Positions 8,298 to 16,323 of a DNA stretch of 64,000 nt are shown here, in pieces (position 1 is the first letter of the stretch; the number at the start of each line of letters is the position of its first letter). The notes beneath the pieces are model-generated. The model worked only from the letters and a program-made list of their open reading frames with translations. It was not told where the DNA came from and did not search any database. The translations under genes and the position numbers were made by a program. Source of the stretch: Nocardia terrae (lineage in GTDB: Bacteria > Actinomycetota > Actinomycetes > Mycobacteriales > Mycobacteriaceae); assembly GCF_009760405.1 (NCBI RefSeq), contig NZ_WRPP01000006.1:434001-498000 (forward strand). The letters are read 5' to 3'.

Positions 8298-9232
8298 CAG
8301 TTCTTCTCCGCTCCGGTCGTCTCGGCGGTGTACCAGCGCGTGACGTCGTAGCCGTCCCGGTAACGCTCGAACCACACATCCGCCAGGGCGGGCGTGTTCT
8401 CGTGCGCGGGATCGTGTTTGGGCATCTGGCTGCGAATGATGCCACGCAGGGCGATGAGCTGCTCGCCCAGCGGCAGGTCATCGAAGGCCCGCGGGCCCGG
8501 GCCGGCGTAGGGCACCGCGAAGCGCGGGAACACCTTGCCGAGCAGCTGCTGGTAGCGGTACGTCGCGAACATCGACATGGCGTCGATCTTCCGATCCTCC
8601 AGCGGCACATGCTTGTTGAATCCGGCGCAGGCGATCCGCATGATGCGCAGCACGTGCCGGAAGATCGACGGCGCCACCCGCATGCGGTAGAGATCGCTGC
8701 CCACCAGCGAGTCGAAGATGATGAGCGCGGAGCTGCGGTGCTCGACCTCCTCGACGAAATGCCAGATGAACAGCGACGCGACCCGGTCGTCGCCGGGCCG
8801 GAACAGCGCCGCCTCGTTGTCGAGCATGAGCTTGAACACCGAGGTGAAGGTGGCCTCGAGGTCCGCGGTGTAGGCGAGCCGGTACTTCAGCGGGGTCTGC
8901 GCGGTGAGCTTGTCGAATTCGGTGACCACCTCGTCGAGGGTCTCCTGCAGGCCGGGGTAGCTGCGGATCAGTCCGCGCACGTGCTGGCGGTGGGCGGTCG
9001 AATGCTGGCCCTCCTGCCGCATGAAGGCGTCGGCCTCCTCGGCCACCGCGGGATCGGTGAACATCGGCTTGGCCTGCGTGATCATCTGCACGATCATCTT
9101 CTCGAATCCGATGGCCAGGAACGACACCGCGTTGGCCATGCTCGAGAAGGCCGGGTTCTCGGGATTCCACAGGAACGGCACATCGTGTTCCTCGAACGCG
9201 AAAGTCAGCTTTCGCACAATCAAATCGGTCAT
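8297..9232 (-). CDS. Metal-dependent hydrolase, ferritin-like di-metal family (PF10118 type)
   Basis: 311 residues if started at the ATG at 9232, preceded by GACGAGG; an ATG at 9286 would add 18 residues. Key motifs are FMRQEGQHSTAHRQH (about 88-102) and HFVEEVEHRSSALIIFD, which supply Glu and ExxH ligands of the kind seen in the predicted metal-dependent hydrolase family PF10118. The protein is helical and cytosolic with no signal peptide. It is translationally coupled to the downstream multi-pass membrane protein and divergent from a TetR gene that probably controls both. The exact reaction is unknown; members of this family are often linked to lipid or sterol metabolism in actinobacteria. 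Confidence 0.8.
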   Translation of the reverse strand: MTDLIVRKLTFAFEEHDVPFLWNPENPAFSSMANAVSFLAIGFEKMIVQMITQAKPMFTDPAVAEEADAFMRQEGQHSTAHRQHVRGLIRSYPGLQETLDEVVTEFDKLTAQTPLKYRLAYTADLEATFTSVFKLMLDNEAALFRPGDDRVASLFIWHFVEEVEHRSSALIIFDSLVGSDLYRMRVAPSIFRHVLRIMRIACAGFNKHVPLEDRKIDAMSMFATYRYQQLLGKVFPRFAVPYAGPGPRAFDDLPLGEQLIALRGIIRSQMPKHDPAHENTPALADVWFERYRDGYDVTRWYTAETTGAEKN

Positions 9233-9283
9233 ATCGGGCGATACCTCGTCTTCCGGGCTCCGGTGCCGCTGTGAACATACAAA

Positions 9284-9309
9284 CATACACAGGCACGTTC
9301 AAGTGTATG
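9284..9309. promoter_or_regulatory. Inverted repeat, candidate TetR operator
   Basis: CATACAC (9284-9290) and GTGTATG (9303-9309) form perfect 7-base arms separated by 12 bases. The site lies between the divergent hydrolase and TetR genes, the normal place for an autoregulated TetR operator. Binding is inferred from position and symmetry only. Confidence 0.5.
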
Positions 9310-9376
9310 ATTTGAAAACCCTGCTCAGTGGGCCTGGCATACGGGGCCGCACGGTGGTGCGTGTTACCGTCTGGCC

Positions 9377-9988
9377 GTGGCACGAAGGCGCGGGTGGGGC
9401 GGCAGTCCGCCGGAGAACGATGAGGAAGCGAGTCGTCGAATCGTCGCCGCGGCAGTCGAATTGATCGGGCGGACCGGCGCGGAGATCAGCATCGCGGACG
9501 TGGCCGAATCGCTCGGGGTGATCCGGCAGACGGTCTATCGGTACTTCCCCAGCGCCGACGCGCTCATGCGGGCCTCCGCCATCGCCTCGGTGGACGGGTT
9601 CCTGGATCGGCTGACCGCGCAGGTGCGCGGGCTCACCGATCCGGTCGAGGCCATGACCGAAGGCATAGTCTTCACCCTCACCGAGGTGCGCCGCACACCC
9701 CATCTGGGCATCCTGCTCGCGGCCAACTACTCCAACGCCGACCCGGCCGGGATCACCTCCGCGGAGGCCCAGGCCTTCGGCATGACCATGATCGAACGCT
9801 TCGACGTGGACTGGCGCAGCTACGGCTACGACGACGAATCCCTGCCCGAGCTGGTCGAATACCTGCTGCGCACCATGCAGTCCTTCTTCATCTCGCCGGG
9901 CAATCCACCGCGCGACGAAGCCGCCCTGCGCCGCTACCTGCGGCGCTGGATGGGATCGGCCATCATCGCCCAAGCGACCGTTCACTAG
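9377..9988 (+). CDS. TetR family transcriptional regulator
   Basis: 203 residues from a GTG at 9377. The N-terminal helix-turn-helix is clear: ISIADVAESLGVIRQTVYRYFPSADALM-type motif at about 40-68, split here as SIADVAESLGVIRQTVYRYF. The rest is an all-helical ligand-binding domain without recognisable ligand signature. It is divergent from the hydrolase/membrane-protein pair with a 26-base inverted repeat in between, so it is probably their repressor and its own. The effector is unknown. The next gene (mannosyltransferase) starts 11 bases after its stop and may share its transcript. Confidence 0.92.
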   Translation: MARRRGWGGSPPENDEEASRRIVAAAVELIGRTGAEISIADVAESLGVIRQTVYRYFPSADALMRASAIASVDGFLDRLTAQVRGLTDPVEAMTEGIVFTLTEVRRTPHLGILLAANYSNADPAGITSAEAQAFGMTMIERFDVDWRSYGYDDESLPELVEYLLRTMQSFFISPGNPPRDEAALRRYLRRWMGSAIIAQATVH

Positions 9989-9999
9989 GCTCGGCTGCC

Positions 10000-11283
10000 G
10001 TGCCCGAATCCCGCTCGATGGAGGTCTCGCGTTCCGGTTCAACGCTTTTCGCGCTCGCCCTGAGCGCGATCACGGCGTTGACCTTGGTGTTCACCACGGT
10101 CGACCCCTGGCTGAAGAAGGCGGGAATCCTGGCGGGCGGGCTCGACGTGCACATCTACCGGGAGGGCGCGTGGCGGCTGCTGCACGGGCACTCGCTCTAC
10201 CTCGACGAGACCGTCGGCGGGCTGCTCTACACCTACACCCCGTTCTCGGCGATCGTGTTCATGCCGGGGCTGGCCGTGCCCGCGGCCTGGATCACCGACG
10301 CGTTTCTGCTGGTGAATCTGGCTGTGCTGTATGCCTGCGTGCTGATGTGCTGGCGGCTGCTCGGCTACCGGTTGAGCGCGCGGCTCGCGAGTATCGCAGC
10401 GCTGCTGGCCATCACGTGCGTATTCCTGGAACCGGTGCGGACCACGCTGTTCTACGGGCAGATCAATCTGGTGCTGATGCTGCTGGTGCTCTGGGACTTC
10501 TCGCGCGCGGACGGCTCGCGACTGCGCGGCGTCGGTGTCGGGCTGGCGGCCGGGGTCAAGCTGGTCCCGGCGTTCTTCATCGTGCAGAATCTGGCGCTGC
10601 GCCAATGGCGTTCGGCCGCGACGGCGACGGCGGCCCTGGCGGGAACGGTCGCGCTGGCCTGGATCGTCTCGCCGAGTGATTCTCGGCAGTACTGGTTTTC
10701 GACCTTCTTCCACTCCGATCGCATCGCGCCCGACACCGAACCGGCCAACCAGTCGATTCGCGGGGTGCTCGCGCACCTGAGCGGGGGATCGTCACCGGTC
10801 TGGCTGTGGCTGGCGCTCGCGGCCGCGGTCGCCGGGCTGGGTCTGTGGATGAGCGTGCTGCTGTACCGGCGCGACGAGCGTCTGCTGTCGGTCACGCTGG
10901 CCGGGATGACGGCCTGCGCCGTCTCGCCCTTCTCCTGGGGACACCACTGGGTGTGGTTCGTTCCCCTGCTCGTGCACCTGATCCACCGTGCGCAGACCCG
11001 GCCGGGCTGGTGGGTCGCCGCGGTGTCGCTGTTCGTCTCGACCGGTGCCTGGACCTACCAATGGGCCCCGGACTACGCCTCGGTCGGCGTGTTCGTCCTG
11101 CCCAAGCCCTGGCACAGCGAGCCCGTGCTGGAAAACGTCTACATGGTGGTGTTCGCCTTCGCGCTGCTCTACGCGTGGCGAGTGATCCGGACCGTGGCGG
11201 ACGGCATCGTCGGGACATCCGTCCAGTCTTCGGCAACGAATAGAGGATCAGCACTGATGTCGGGTCGGGAACGAACCGACTAG
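10000..11283 (+). CDS. GT87-family polyprenyl-phosphate-mannose-dependent alpha-mannosyltransferase
   Basis: 427 residues from a GTG at 10000. Around ten membrane helices and the family hallmarks of GT87 (DUF2029) are visible: an early GLDVHIYREGA loop with the likely catalytic Asp49, LYTYTPFSAIVFMPGLA, and FYGQINLVLMLLVLWD. Related mycobacterial proteins (PimE, MptC, Rv2181 group) add mannose to phosphatidylinositol mannosides or lipomannan from decaprenyl-phosphate mannose on the outer membrane face. No other PIM/LAM gene is adjacent, so the precise acceptor cannot be told. It follows the TetR gene by 11 bases and precedes a micro-gene. The C-terminal 30 residues are polar and probably cytosolic. 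Confidence 0.85.
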   Translation: MPESRSMEVSRSGSTLFALALSAITALTLVFTTVDPWLKKAGILAGGLDVHIYREGAWRLLHGHSLYLDETVGGLLYTYTPFSAIVFMPGLAVPAAWITDAFLLVNLAVLYACVLMCWRLLGYRLSARLASIAALLAITCVFLEPVRTTLFYGQINLVLMLLVLWDFSRADGSRLRGVGVGLAAGVKLVPAFFIVQNLALRQWRSAATATAALAGTVALAWIVSPSDSRQYWFSTFFHSDRIAPDTEPANQSIRGVLAHLSGGSSPVWLWLALAAAVAGLGLWMSVLLYRRDERLLSVTLAGMTACAVSPFSWGHHWVWFVPLLVHLIHRAQTRPGWWVAAVSLFVSTGAWTYQWAPDYASVGVFVLPKPWHSEPVLENVYMVVFAFALLYAWRVIRTVADGIVGTSVQSSATNRGSALMSGRERTD

Positions 11284-11322
11284 TGAGTAATGATCATTCG
11301 TTCGCAGAAGGAGGAAAGGCGC

Positions 11323-11397
11323 ATGATTCCGCACTTCATCGGTGATGTCATCGCGATCGTGAACGACGTCCTCACGAGGCTGCTCGTTCCGTGGTGA
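11323..11397 (+). CDS. 24-residue amphipathic/hydrophobic micro-protein
   Basis: A 25-codon frame starting ATG at 11323 with a strong GGAGG 8 bases upstream and ending TGA at 11395-11397. The peptide begins MIPHFIGDVIAIVND and ends RLLVPW; it is rich in Ile/Val/Leu with two Asp and one Arg, able to form one short membrane-associated helix. It lies in the 137-base gap between the mannosyltransferase and the FUSC protein. The ribosome-binding site is better than that of most genes nearby, which is the main argument that it is translated. Function unknown; it could be a small membrane regulator, a toxin-like peptide or a leader peptide. Confidence 0.5.
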   Translation: MIPHFIGDVIAIVNDVLTRLLVPW

Positions 11398-11420
11398 TCG
11401 TCGTTGTGTTTCATGGGTAG

Positions 11421-13079
11421 GTGATCGCCGAGCCTGATTCGCTGGGAGAAAGCCCGCCACCTGTTGCCCGCCGCCGGAACTTGTTGCTGAAACTCGCCCC
11501 CGGCGGCTGGCGCTGGGATGCGGGGTTGCGCACCGCCCTGGCCTTTGGCATTCCCGCTGGGTTGCTGGTCGCGTGCGGGCGTGCGAGTTGGGCATTGTTC
11601 GTCTGCTTCGGGGCCTTCGCCGTCATGTACGGCGAGGGGAGGGCGTATCGGGTTCGGTGGCGGGTGATTTCGATCGCCGGGGCGGCGCTGCTGGGCTGCG
11701 TGGGGGTCGGGATCGCGGTGGGGGCGAATCTGCCGCCGGCGATGGCGGCATGGCCGGTCGAGATCGTGGTGCTGACGGCCATCGGGGTGGCCGGGGTGTA
11801 TGTCATCGACGCGGCGCGGCTCGGACCGCCGGGGGTGATGTTCTTTCTGGTGGCGTGCTCGGGCGCGTTGGTCGCGGCGCGATCCGGGATCGCGGCGGGC
11901 GGGATTCTGATCGCGACGGCACTGGGAGTCGCGGGCGCACTGGTGGTGTCGATGGCCGGTCGGCTGATCGCCCGTGACCAGCCCGAGCGGCTGGCGGTCG
12001 CCCTGGCCGTGCGCGAGGTGGACGGTTACGTCGGCGATCACGAACGCGGGACCGCGAGCGCGGCCCGGCGGCATCGTGCGGGCGAGGCCCTGTGGAACGC
12101 GTGGGCGACCGTCCACGACGCCGGACTCCCCGAGGGGGAGTCGCCGCTGGTGGCCGAATTGCTCGCGGCGCACGAACGATTGGCCGCCACCGCGCCGGTG
12201 GAGGACGACGAGGCACCGGGCGAGGATGCCGATCCGCAGGGAATCCCCTTGGCCCGCCCCACGCTCGGCCATCGGTTGCGGCGTTCGCTGAACTGGAGCT
12301 CGCACGCGACGGTCACCTCGGTGCGCGTGCTGTGCGCGTGCGTGGCCGCGGGCACGGTCGGCGGCCTGATCGGCTCGACCCGCCCGCACTGGGCGATCCT
12401 GACCGCGTTGATCATCCTGCAGGCCGGACCCGACCGGGTGCACGGCAGCGCGCGTGCGGTGAACCGGCTGATCGGCACCGCGCTCGGTCTCGGGGTCTTC
12501 GCGGCGCTGGTCCAGTTGCGGCCCAGCGGTTTCGCGCTGGTCGCCGTGCTGGCGGTGCTGCAGTTCGGCGTGGAGCTGTTCATCACCCGCAACTACTCGC
12601 TGGCCGCGATCTTCTTCACCCCGGTGGCGCTGCTCGCGGGCGGCGCGGGCGCGGGCGGGCAGGCGGTCGGCGCGGTCATGCGGGATCGGCTGGGAGAGAC
12701 CGCGATCGGGGTGGTGATCGCGCTGCTCGCCTTGCGATTCCTGCTGCCGGACGCGCATCGGCGCACGCTGGGCTGGGTCGACCGGCGGGTCCGGGACGGC
12801 GCGCAGCGGCTGCTGGACCGCCTGCGCACCGATCCGGTGGACGCGCCGGCGGCCATGGCGCTGCGGCAGGATCTGCAGTTCGAGCTGATCGGGGCCATGC
12901 GCGCCGGTGTCGACTCCGCCCACAACGATCCCGGCTGGACGCGGCCGCTCTGGCCCGCGCACGCGCGCCTGCAGCACGCGGGATACGACCTGCTGGCGCA
13001 GTGCCGGACCGCCGGGTCGGGCACGCGGTTGCCCGGAATCGACCGGTGGGAGCGGGCTTTCGCCCGGCCCCTAGGGTGA
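11421..13079 (+). CDS. FUSC family membrane protein (aromatic-acid exporter-like)
   Basis: 552 residues from a GTG at 11421. There are two blocks of five to six membrane helices, at about 30-180 and 295-430, separated by a cytosolic helical region containing VREVDGYVGDH. The second block (VTSVRVLCACVAAGTVGGLI, PHWAILTALIILQAGPD, GSARAVNRLIGTALGLGVF) matches the FUSC_2 domain of fusaric-acid-resistance and YccS-type proteins. The C-terminus is cytosolic and helical. Such proteins are thought to export aromatic acids or act in envelope physiology. A LOG-type protein starts 4 bases after the stop, suggesting co-transcription. Confidence 0.85.
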   Translation: MIAEPDSLGESPPPVARRRNLLLKLAPGGWRWDAGLRTALAFGIPAGLLVACGRASWALFVCFGAFAVMYGEGRAYRVRWRVISIAGAALLGCVGVGIAVGANLPPAMAAWPVEIVVLTAIGVAGVYVIDAARLGPPGVMFFLVACSGALVAARSGIAAGGILIATALGVAGALVVSMAGRLIARDQPERLAVALAVREVDGYVGDHERGTASAARRHRAGEALWNAWATVHDAGLPEGESPLVAELLAAHERLAATAPVEDDEAPGEDADPQGIPLARPTLGHRLRRSLNWSSHATVTSVRVLCACVAAGTVGGLIGSTRPHWAILTALIILQAGPDRVHGSARAVNRLIGTALGLGVFAALVQLRPSGFALVAVLAVLQFGVELFITRNYSLAAIFFTPVALLAGGAGAGGQAVGAVMRDRLGETAIGVVIALLALRFLLPDAHRRTLGWVDRRVRDGAQRLLDRLRTDPVDAPAAMALRQDLQFELIGAMRAGVDSAHNDPGWTRPLWPAHARLQHAGYDLLAQCRTAGSGTRLPGIDRWERAFARPLG

Positions 13080-13083
13080 TCTG

Positions 13084-13623
13084 ATGGACATCTGCGTGTT
13101 TCTGTCGGCCGCCGACCTCGACGATCGCTACACCGGCCCCGCCCGCGAGTTCGCGGAGTTGATCGGGAAGGGCGGACACACGCTGGTGTGGGGCGGATCG
13201 AACGTCGGGCTGATGAAGGTCGTCGCCGACGGGGTGCAGGACAGCGGCGGGCGGCTGGTCGGGGTGTCGGTGGAATTCCTGGCGGGCAAGGCGCGGCCGG
13301 ACGCCGACGAGATGATCATCGCCGCCGACCTGGCCGAGCGGAAGGCCCGATTGATCGGCCTCGCCGACGCGGTGGTGATCATGGTCGGCGGGACCGGGAC
13401 CCTCGACGAGGCCACCGAGATCCTCGAGATGAAAAAGCACGGCCTGCACCGCAAACCGGTGGTGCTGCTGAACACCGAGGGCTTCTACGACGGCCTGCTC
13501 GCCCAGTTCGAGCGCATGGAGTCCGAGGGCTTCCTCCCGCTGCCCCTGGCCGAGCTGGTCTCCTTCGCCGACACTCCCGCCGATGCCCTGGCCCTGCTCG
13601 AGGCCACGGTGCGAAAGGGCTGA
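13084..13623 (+). CDS. LOG family protein (nucleotide 5'-monophosphate phosphoribohydrolase-like)
   Basis: 179 residues from ATG at 13084. The Rossmann-like fold has the LOG hallmarks: LVWGGSNVGLMKVVADGVQDSGG near the N-terminus (read as two short motifs, GGSNVGLM and VADGV) and the catalytic GGTGTLDE with an Arg of ERKAR before it. LOG enzymes cleave the N-glycosidic bond of cytokinin riboside or purine 5'-monophosphates to release the base; bacterial members often act on AMP-like substrates. Length is typical. It begins 4 bases after the FUSC gene, so it is probably in the same transcript, though a functional link is not evident. Confidence 0.88.
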   Translation: MDICVFLSAADLDDRYTGPAREFAELIGKGGHTLVWGGSNVGLMKVVADGVQDSGGRLVGVSVEFLAGKARPDADEMIIAADLAERKARLIGLADAVVIMVGGTGTLDEATEILEMKKHGLHRKPVVLLNTEGFYDGLLAQFERMESEGFLPLPLAELVSFADTPADALALLEATVRKG

Positions 13624-13703
13624 TCGGCGGCGGGTTCTCGTTGCCTCCCCGGCACGTCCGTGCCAGCCTGGAGAACAGCGGGTCGCGTGTCGAGGAGGCA
13701 GCC

Positions 13704-14069
13704 GTGAAGTCACACACCGAGCTCGGGGAGCCGCCGGCGATCGAGGCACTGCGTGTGACCGTGGAATTCGACGACGCGGCCCACCGGTCGCTGCGGGTCG
13801 GCTGGACGCCGGACGCGTACCGGCGCTTCGAGTCCGCGCGGATCTTCCTGGTGGACGGGGCGGATCGGACCTATCTGCGCCTGGTCGACTGGCAGGACCG
13901 CACCTCGATCCAGCTCCCGGAGGCACTGCCCGCCGGTTCCTATGCCATCGACGTCGATGCCTACGGCAGCGCCAGCTGGGGTGACGGTCACCTGGACGCG
14001 CGCGGCCGCAGCGACTGTTTCACCGTCGCGCCGGGCGGGGCCGAATCCGATTCCGGCAGTGGCGATTAG
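13704..14069 (+). CDS. Conserved-looking small protein of unknown function
   Basis: 121 residues from a GTG at 13704 with GAGGAGG 5 bases upstream. The sequence has no signal peptide or membrane helix and looks like one compact beta-rich domain (FLVDGADRTYLRLVDWQDRT, SYAIDVDAYGSASWGDGHLD as separate strands) with acidic ends. I do not recognise a family. Its TAG stop overlaps by 4 bases with the stop of the convergent membrane protein at 14066-14761. Confidence 0.65.
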   Translation: MKSHTELGEPPAIEALRVTVEFDDAAHRSLRVGWTPDAYRRFESARIFLVDGADRTYLRLVDWQDRTSIQLPEALPAGSYAIDVDAYGSASWGDGHLDARGRSDCFTVAPGGAESDSGSGD

Positions 14070-14761
14070 TCCGGCGGCAGGTCGCGGGGCCGGGCGACGA
14101 CCTGGCCGAGCAGGTCGGCCACCTGCAACAACCGGCCCGCGTACCACGGAATCTGGAGCGGGTCCCGCAATGGCCCCGGAACCGCTGTGTAGGTGAGCAA
14201 TTCGTTCCCGTGCAGGCTCCACAGCGGCACCGTGCGGGCGATGTGCGCGGCCACCAGCGCCGGGCTCACCATGGCCTTGGCATGGGCTGGGTCGGCCGCG
14301 TCGATCCGGTATTTCGCATCGAAGAGGACATCGTCGGTCGCGGTGGGCTTGTCGCCGAAGAGCGCACGCCCGAACTGTGACATCAGTCCTCGGTTCCGCA
14401 CGGCGAGCGGCGGATGCGGCCGGTCCAGCTGCACGGTCACCACGATGAAGTGATGCGTGGTGGTGGTTTCGGATTCCCCGGAGCCGGAACTCGACCGATA
14501 CGAGTACTCGGACACCCGCACCCAGCGGCCGCCCATCGGACCGGTGACCGTCACGCCGATCCCGTGCCGATTGCCTCCGGGGAGTTGTCTGGTCCAGGCC
14601 GCGCCCGCACGCTCGTGAAACATCCAGCCGTGGGCCGCGGCCCAGCTTTGGATGCGGGCCTTGCGTTCCCGCTCGCGCGCGATCGAGAGCGGAATCAACA
14701 CGATCAGCAACACGAACGGAAGAACGCACATCGCACCGAAAATGAGCGTGAACGCGGTCAT
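14066..14761 (-). CDS. Membrane-anchored protein of unknown function
   Basis: 231 residues from the ATG at 14761, chosen because GGGGAGG lies 6 bases upstream; an ATG at 14785 without such a site would add 8 residues. An N-terminal membrane helix (about 4-27, ending IARERERK with positive charges) is followed by a soluble cytosolic domain starting IQSWAAAHGWMFHERA, with a Ser-rich loop SYRSSSGSGESETTTT and a central beta-rich part. The layout resembles DUF3137-like proteins, but I would not assign a family. It ends convergently with the previous gene. Confidence 0.65.
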   Translation of the reverse strand: MTAFTLIFGAMCVLPFVLLIVLIPLSIARERERKARIQSWAAAHGWMFHERAGAAWTRQLPGGNRHGIGVTVTGPMGGRWVRVSEYSYRSSSGSGESETTTTHHFIVVTVQLDRPHPPLAVRNRGLMSQFGRALFGDKPTATDDVLFDAKYRIDAADPAHAKAMVSPALVAAHIARTVPLWSLHGNELLTYTAVPGPLRDPLQIPWYAGRLLQVADLLGQVVARPRDLPPD

Positions 14762-14940
14762 CTGTGCCCTCCCCGGTATCCGCATCCCCCGTGGACGCGA
14801 CGTCTGTGGCCGCTACCTTTCGCGAGAAACCTTCCGGTCCGCTTAACGATTGGTTGCGGCCCTCCGCGTAACTTTCCTGGTTAGCTATCGGTGGGGGAGT
14901 GGATCGACTGCCCCCGTCGAGTCGAAAGTGGTTTCCTGCC

Positions 14941-15723
14941 ATGAAGGTTCACCATCTCAACTGCGGCACCATGCGACTGCCCACCGTGACGCTGGTCTGC
15001 CACGTGCTCCTGATCGAAACCGCCGATGGCCTGGTGCTGGTGGACGCGGGTTTCGGGCTGCGCGATATCGCCGACCCCGCGGGCCGGATCGGGCCGCAGC
15101 GCAGGTTCAACCGCCCGGCCCTGGATCTCGCCGAGACCGCGGTGCACCAGATCCGCCGTCTCGGTTTCGATCCCGAGGATGTCCGCCACGTGATCGCCAC
15201 CCACCTCGATTCCGACCATGTCGGCGGGCTCGCCGACTTTCCGCACGCCACACTGCATCTCACGGCGGACGAGGCCGACGCCGCGATGCACCATCCGACG
15301 CGGCGGGAGCGGATGCGGTTCAATCCGGCGCTGTGGGAACACGATCCGAAGATCGTCGAGTATCGGGCGGAGGGGGAGCGCTGGCGGGGGTTCGTCGCGC
15401 AGGAGCTGACCGACATCGCGCCGGGCATCGTGCTGATCCCGATGCCCGGGCATACCCGCGGCCACACGGCGATCGCGGTCGACGCCGGTCACCGCTGGGT
15501 CATGCACTGCGGGGACGCCTTTCTCCATCCGGGCAAGGTGGACGGGCACTCTCGCGTCCCGGCCATGCTCACCGTCGCGGAGAACATGCTCGCCCACGAC
15601 CGTGCCCTGGTTCGGGACAATCACGCCCGGCTGGCGCATCTGTATCAGTCCAGTGGGCCGGATCTGCTGATGGTCTGCGCTCACGATCCCGGCATGTTCG
15701 AGCGGGCCGCGGCCACCGCCTGA
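14941..15723 (+). CDS. MBL-fold metallo-hydrolase (lactonase-like)
   Basis: 260 residues from ATG at 14941; a GTG at 14899 in frame is possible but less supported. The metallo-beta-lactamase motif HLDSDHVGG (HxDxDH) binds the two zinc ions, with later ligands in PMPGHTRGHTAI and MHCGDAFLHPG. The pattern of a single domain starting MKVHHLNCGTM is typical of AiiA-like or ribonuclease-Z-unrelated hydrolases that open lactones or thioesters. No partner gene indicates the substrate. The HxDxDH line differs from the usual HxHxDH by Asp in place of the second His, as in the N-acyl homoserine lactonase-like subgroup where HxHxDH is standard, so metal loading may differ. Confidence 0.82.
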   Translation: MKVHHLNCGTMRLPTVTLVCHVLLIETADGLVLVDAGFGLRDIADPAGRIGPQRRFNRPALDLAETAVHQIRRLGFDPEDVRHVIATHLDSDHVGGLADFPHATLHLTADEADAAMHHPTRRERMRFNPALWEHDPKIVEYRAEGERWRGFVAQELTDIAPGIVLIPMPGHTRGHTAIAVDAGHRWVMHCGDAFLHPGKVDGHSRVPAMLTVAENMLAHDRALVRDNHARLAHLYQSSGPDLLMVCAHDPGMFERAAATA

Positions 15724-15733
15724 TTCGATATAT

Positions 15734-15750
15734 TTCAACAAACTGTTGAA
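15734..15750. promoter_or_regulatory. Perfect palindrome upstream of cyclophilin-like gene
   Basis: TTCAACA and TGTTGAA form perfect 7-base arms around AAC at 15734-15750. A third TGTTGAA half-site lies about 20 bases downstream, just before the GTG of the next gene. The arrangement suits an operator of a MarR- or TetR-type regulator; no regulator gene is adjacent. It could also be a weak hairpin behind the MBL gene, but there is no T-run. Confidence 0.45.
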
Positions 15751-15781
15751 GTTGGTGGCGGTGTCTTGTTGAATGTGACCC

Positions 15782-16162
15782 GTGACGAACCCGACCCGGA
15801 TCCGCATCACCTGGCCCGCCAACCAGCTGACCGCCACCCTCGAGGACACCCCGACCACGCGCGCGCTGGTCGCCGCCCTGCCGATCTCCTCCAGCGCGAG
15901 CACCTGGGGTGAGGAGGTCTACTTCGAGACCGGCGTGAGCGTCCCCCGCGAGCTGGACGCGCGGCAGATCGTGGATCCGGGCACGGTCGCCTTCTGGACC
16001 GACGGCGACTCGCTGGCCCTGCCCTACGGTCCCACCCCGATCTCGCACGGCGACGAATGCCGCCTGGCCAGCGCGTGCAATGTGCTGGGCGCCTTCGACG
16101 GCGACCCGCGCCTGCTCGCCACCGTCCGGCCCGGGGATCCGATCCGCGTCGAACTCGCCTGA
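15782..16162 (+). CDS. Cyclophilin-like fold protein
   Basis: 126 residues from a GTG at 15782. The sequence RIRITWPANQLTATLEDTP, LPISSSASTWGEEVYF, FETGVSVP and SLALPYGPTPIS matches the PF04126 cyclophilin-like family (TM1367 type), small beta-barrel proteins without proven enzymatic activity. Length is normal for the family. A palindromic sequence directly upstream may regulate it. The gene stands alone between the MBL hydrolase and the mycolyl esterase-like gene. Confidence 0.82.
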   Translation: MTNPTRIRITWPANQLTATLEDTPTTRALVAALPISSSASTWGEEVYFETGVSVPRELDARQIVDPGTVAFWTDGDSLALPYGPTPISHGDECRLASACNVLGAFDGDPRLLATVRPGDPIRVELA

Positions 16163-16323
16163 TCTCGCGTGTAGCCGTCTGGGCCACAATCCCATTCGAG
16201 GAGACCCCGCGAACCCCACCCGATATGCTGCACGGCGAACCGCCGCGCCGGGAACAGGGGAGCGGGGGAGGATCGAGGGGAGTGGCCGCGGGTCGGCCGC
16301 ACAACAGAAGGGCAAAACAGGAT

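Noticed and set aside
11280..12977. Long open frame on the minus strand over the FUSC gene
   Set aside because: It is the antisense of a well-supported membrane protein; its product is Arg/His/Gln-rich low-complexity sequence typical of GC-rich shadow frames.
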